The translations under genes and the position numbers were made by a program. A model generated the notes under the pieces. The model worked only from the letters and a program-made list of their open reading frames with translations, made no database searches and was not told the origin of the DNA. Source: Macrostomum hystrix (taxonomy: Eukaryota > Platyhelminthes > Macrostomidae). From it: a stretch of 64,000 bases of DNA. Positions 63,736-64,000 of the stretch are shown piece after piece. Position 1 is the stretch's first letter; every line of letters starts with the position of its first letter. Location of the stretch: NCBI GenBank assembly GCA_950097015.1, contig CATNEN010000025.1, forward strand, positions 3,325,001 through 3,389,000, read 5' to 3'.

Positions 63736-64000
63736 CTCTGAACTCTGACTATTATCGATCACTAGCGATACAGTTAATAAAGATATTTTCAAACCCGGAT
63801 GTTAAATAATTGAGTTGGAAAAATGCGGATAAGTTGTTAATGCAACTACTCGCACTCAACTCATTTTCCACACAACGAGTTATCCAGTGGAAGGACTTCC
63901 ATCTACGTGTCTGCAGTAACAATGAAAATTGAGCTTCTATTTATTTTTTTTCTACCCGGTCGCTAAAAAATTGCTATTGGCCAACACGTGGGCACTGCAC

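Overview
This is a eukaryotic, invertebrate metazoan window: the genes have introns with GT/AG splice sites and codon phases that join cleanly, and the families are animal ones. It is extraordinarily rich in tandem repeats; well over half of the bases lie in micro- or minisatellites with 4 to 44 bp units. I cannot name the species. A flatworm or other lophotrochozoan would fit the family content, but that is only a guess. Most long open frames in the window are translations of tandem repeats, not genes. LAYOUT. 1-770: decayed gag/protease piece of an LTR retrotransposon, minus strand. 1195-2597: 32-bp minisatellite. 3418-4043: hAT-type MITE with near-perfect 8-bp target duplications and a 16-bp minisatellite grown inside it. 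4621-5695: an inositol polyphosphate multikinase gene, minus strand. 6.8-16.3 kb: a chain of arrays (21 bp, 35 bp, a 0.9-kb GATA tract, 11 bp, 5 bp, 24 bp) separated by unique DNA with one weak candidate exon. 16616-49298: a class B (secretin-family) GPCR gene, plus strand, 11 coding exons that I could join in frame into about 611 residues. 53.2-56.0 kb: candidate exons of an unrecognised minus-strand gene. 56156-62394: a seven-exon minus-strand gene for a chromodomain protein with a glutamine-rich middle; its 3.4-kb intron 3 holds a plus-strand tyrosine-recombinase element. 62.4-64 kb: mostly unique DNA with a repeat end related to that element. HIGHLIGHTS. (1) The GPCR has two complete hormone-receptor (HRM) domains, each on its own phase 0-0 exon, so either can be skipped without a frameshift; the gene may encode a double-ectodomain receptor or a splice-selected ligand-binding domain. 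(2) Nine of its ten introns carry their own minisatellite, and the tenth (249 bp) carries remnants of its neighbour's; several of the repeat units look like 3' splice sites. (3) The chromodomain gene is open and phase-consistent through all seven exons except for one TAA, which lies exactly where other chromodomains have an aromatic-cage residue. (4) The minisatellite-bearing hAT MITE has a second decayed copy inside a GPCR intron, so minisatellites may be seeded by transposons here. All gene models are hand-built from splice signals and family similarity; no database search or transcript was available.
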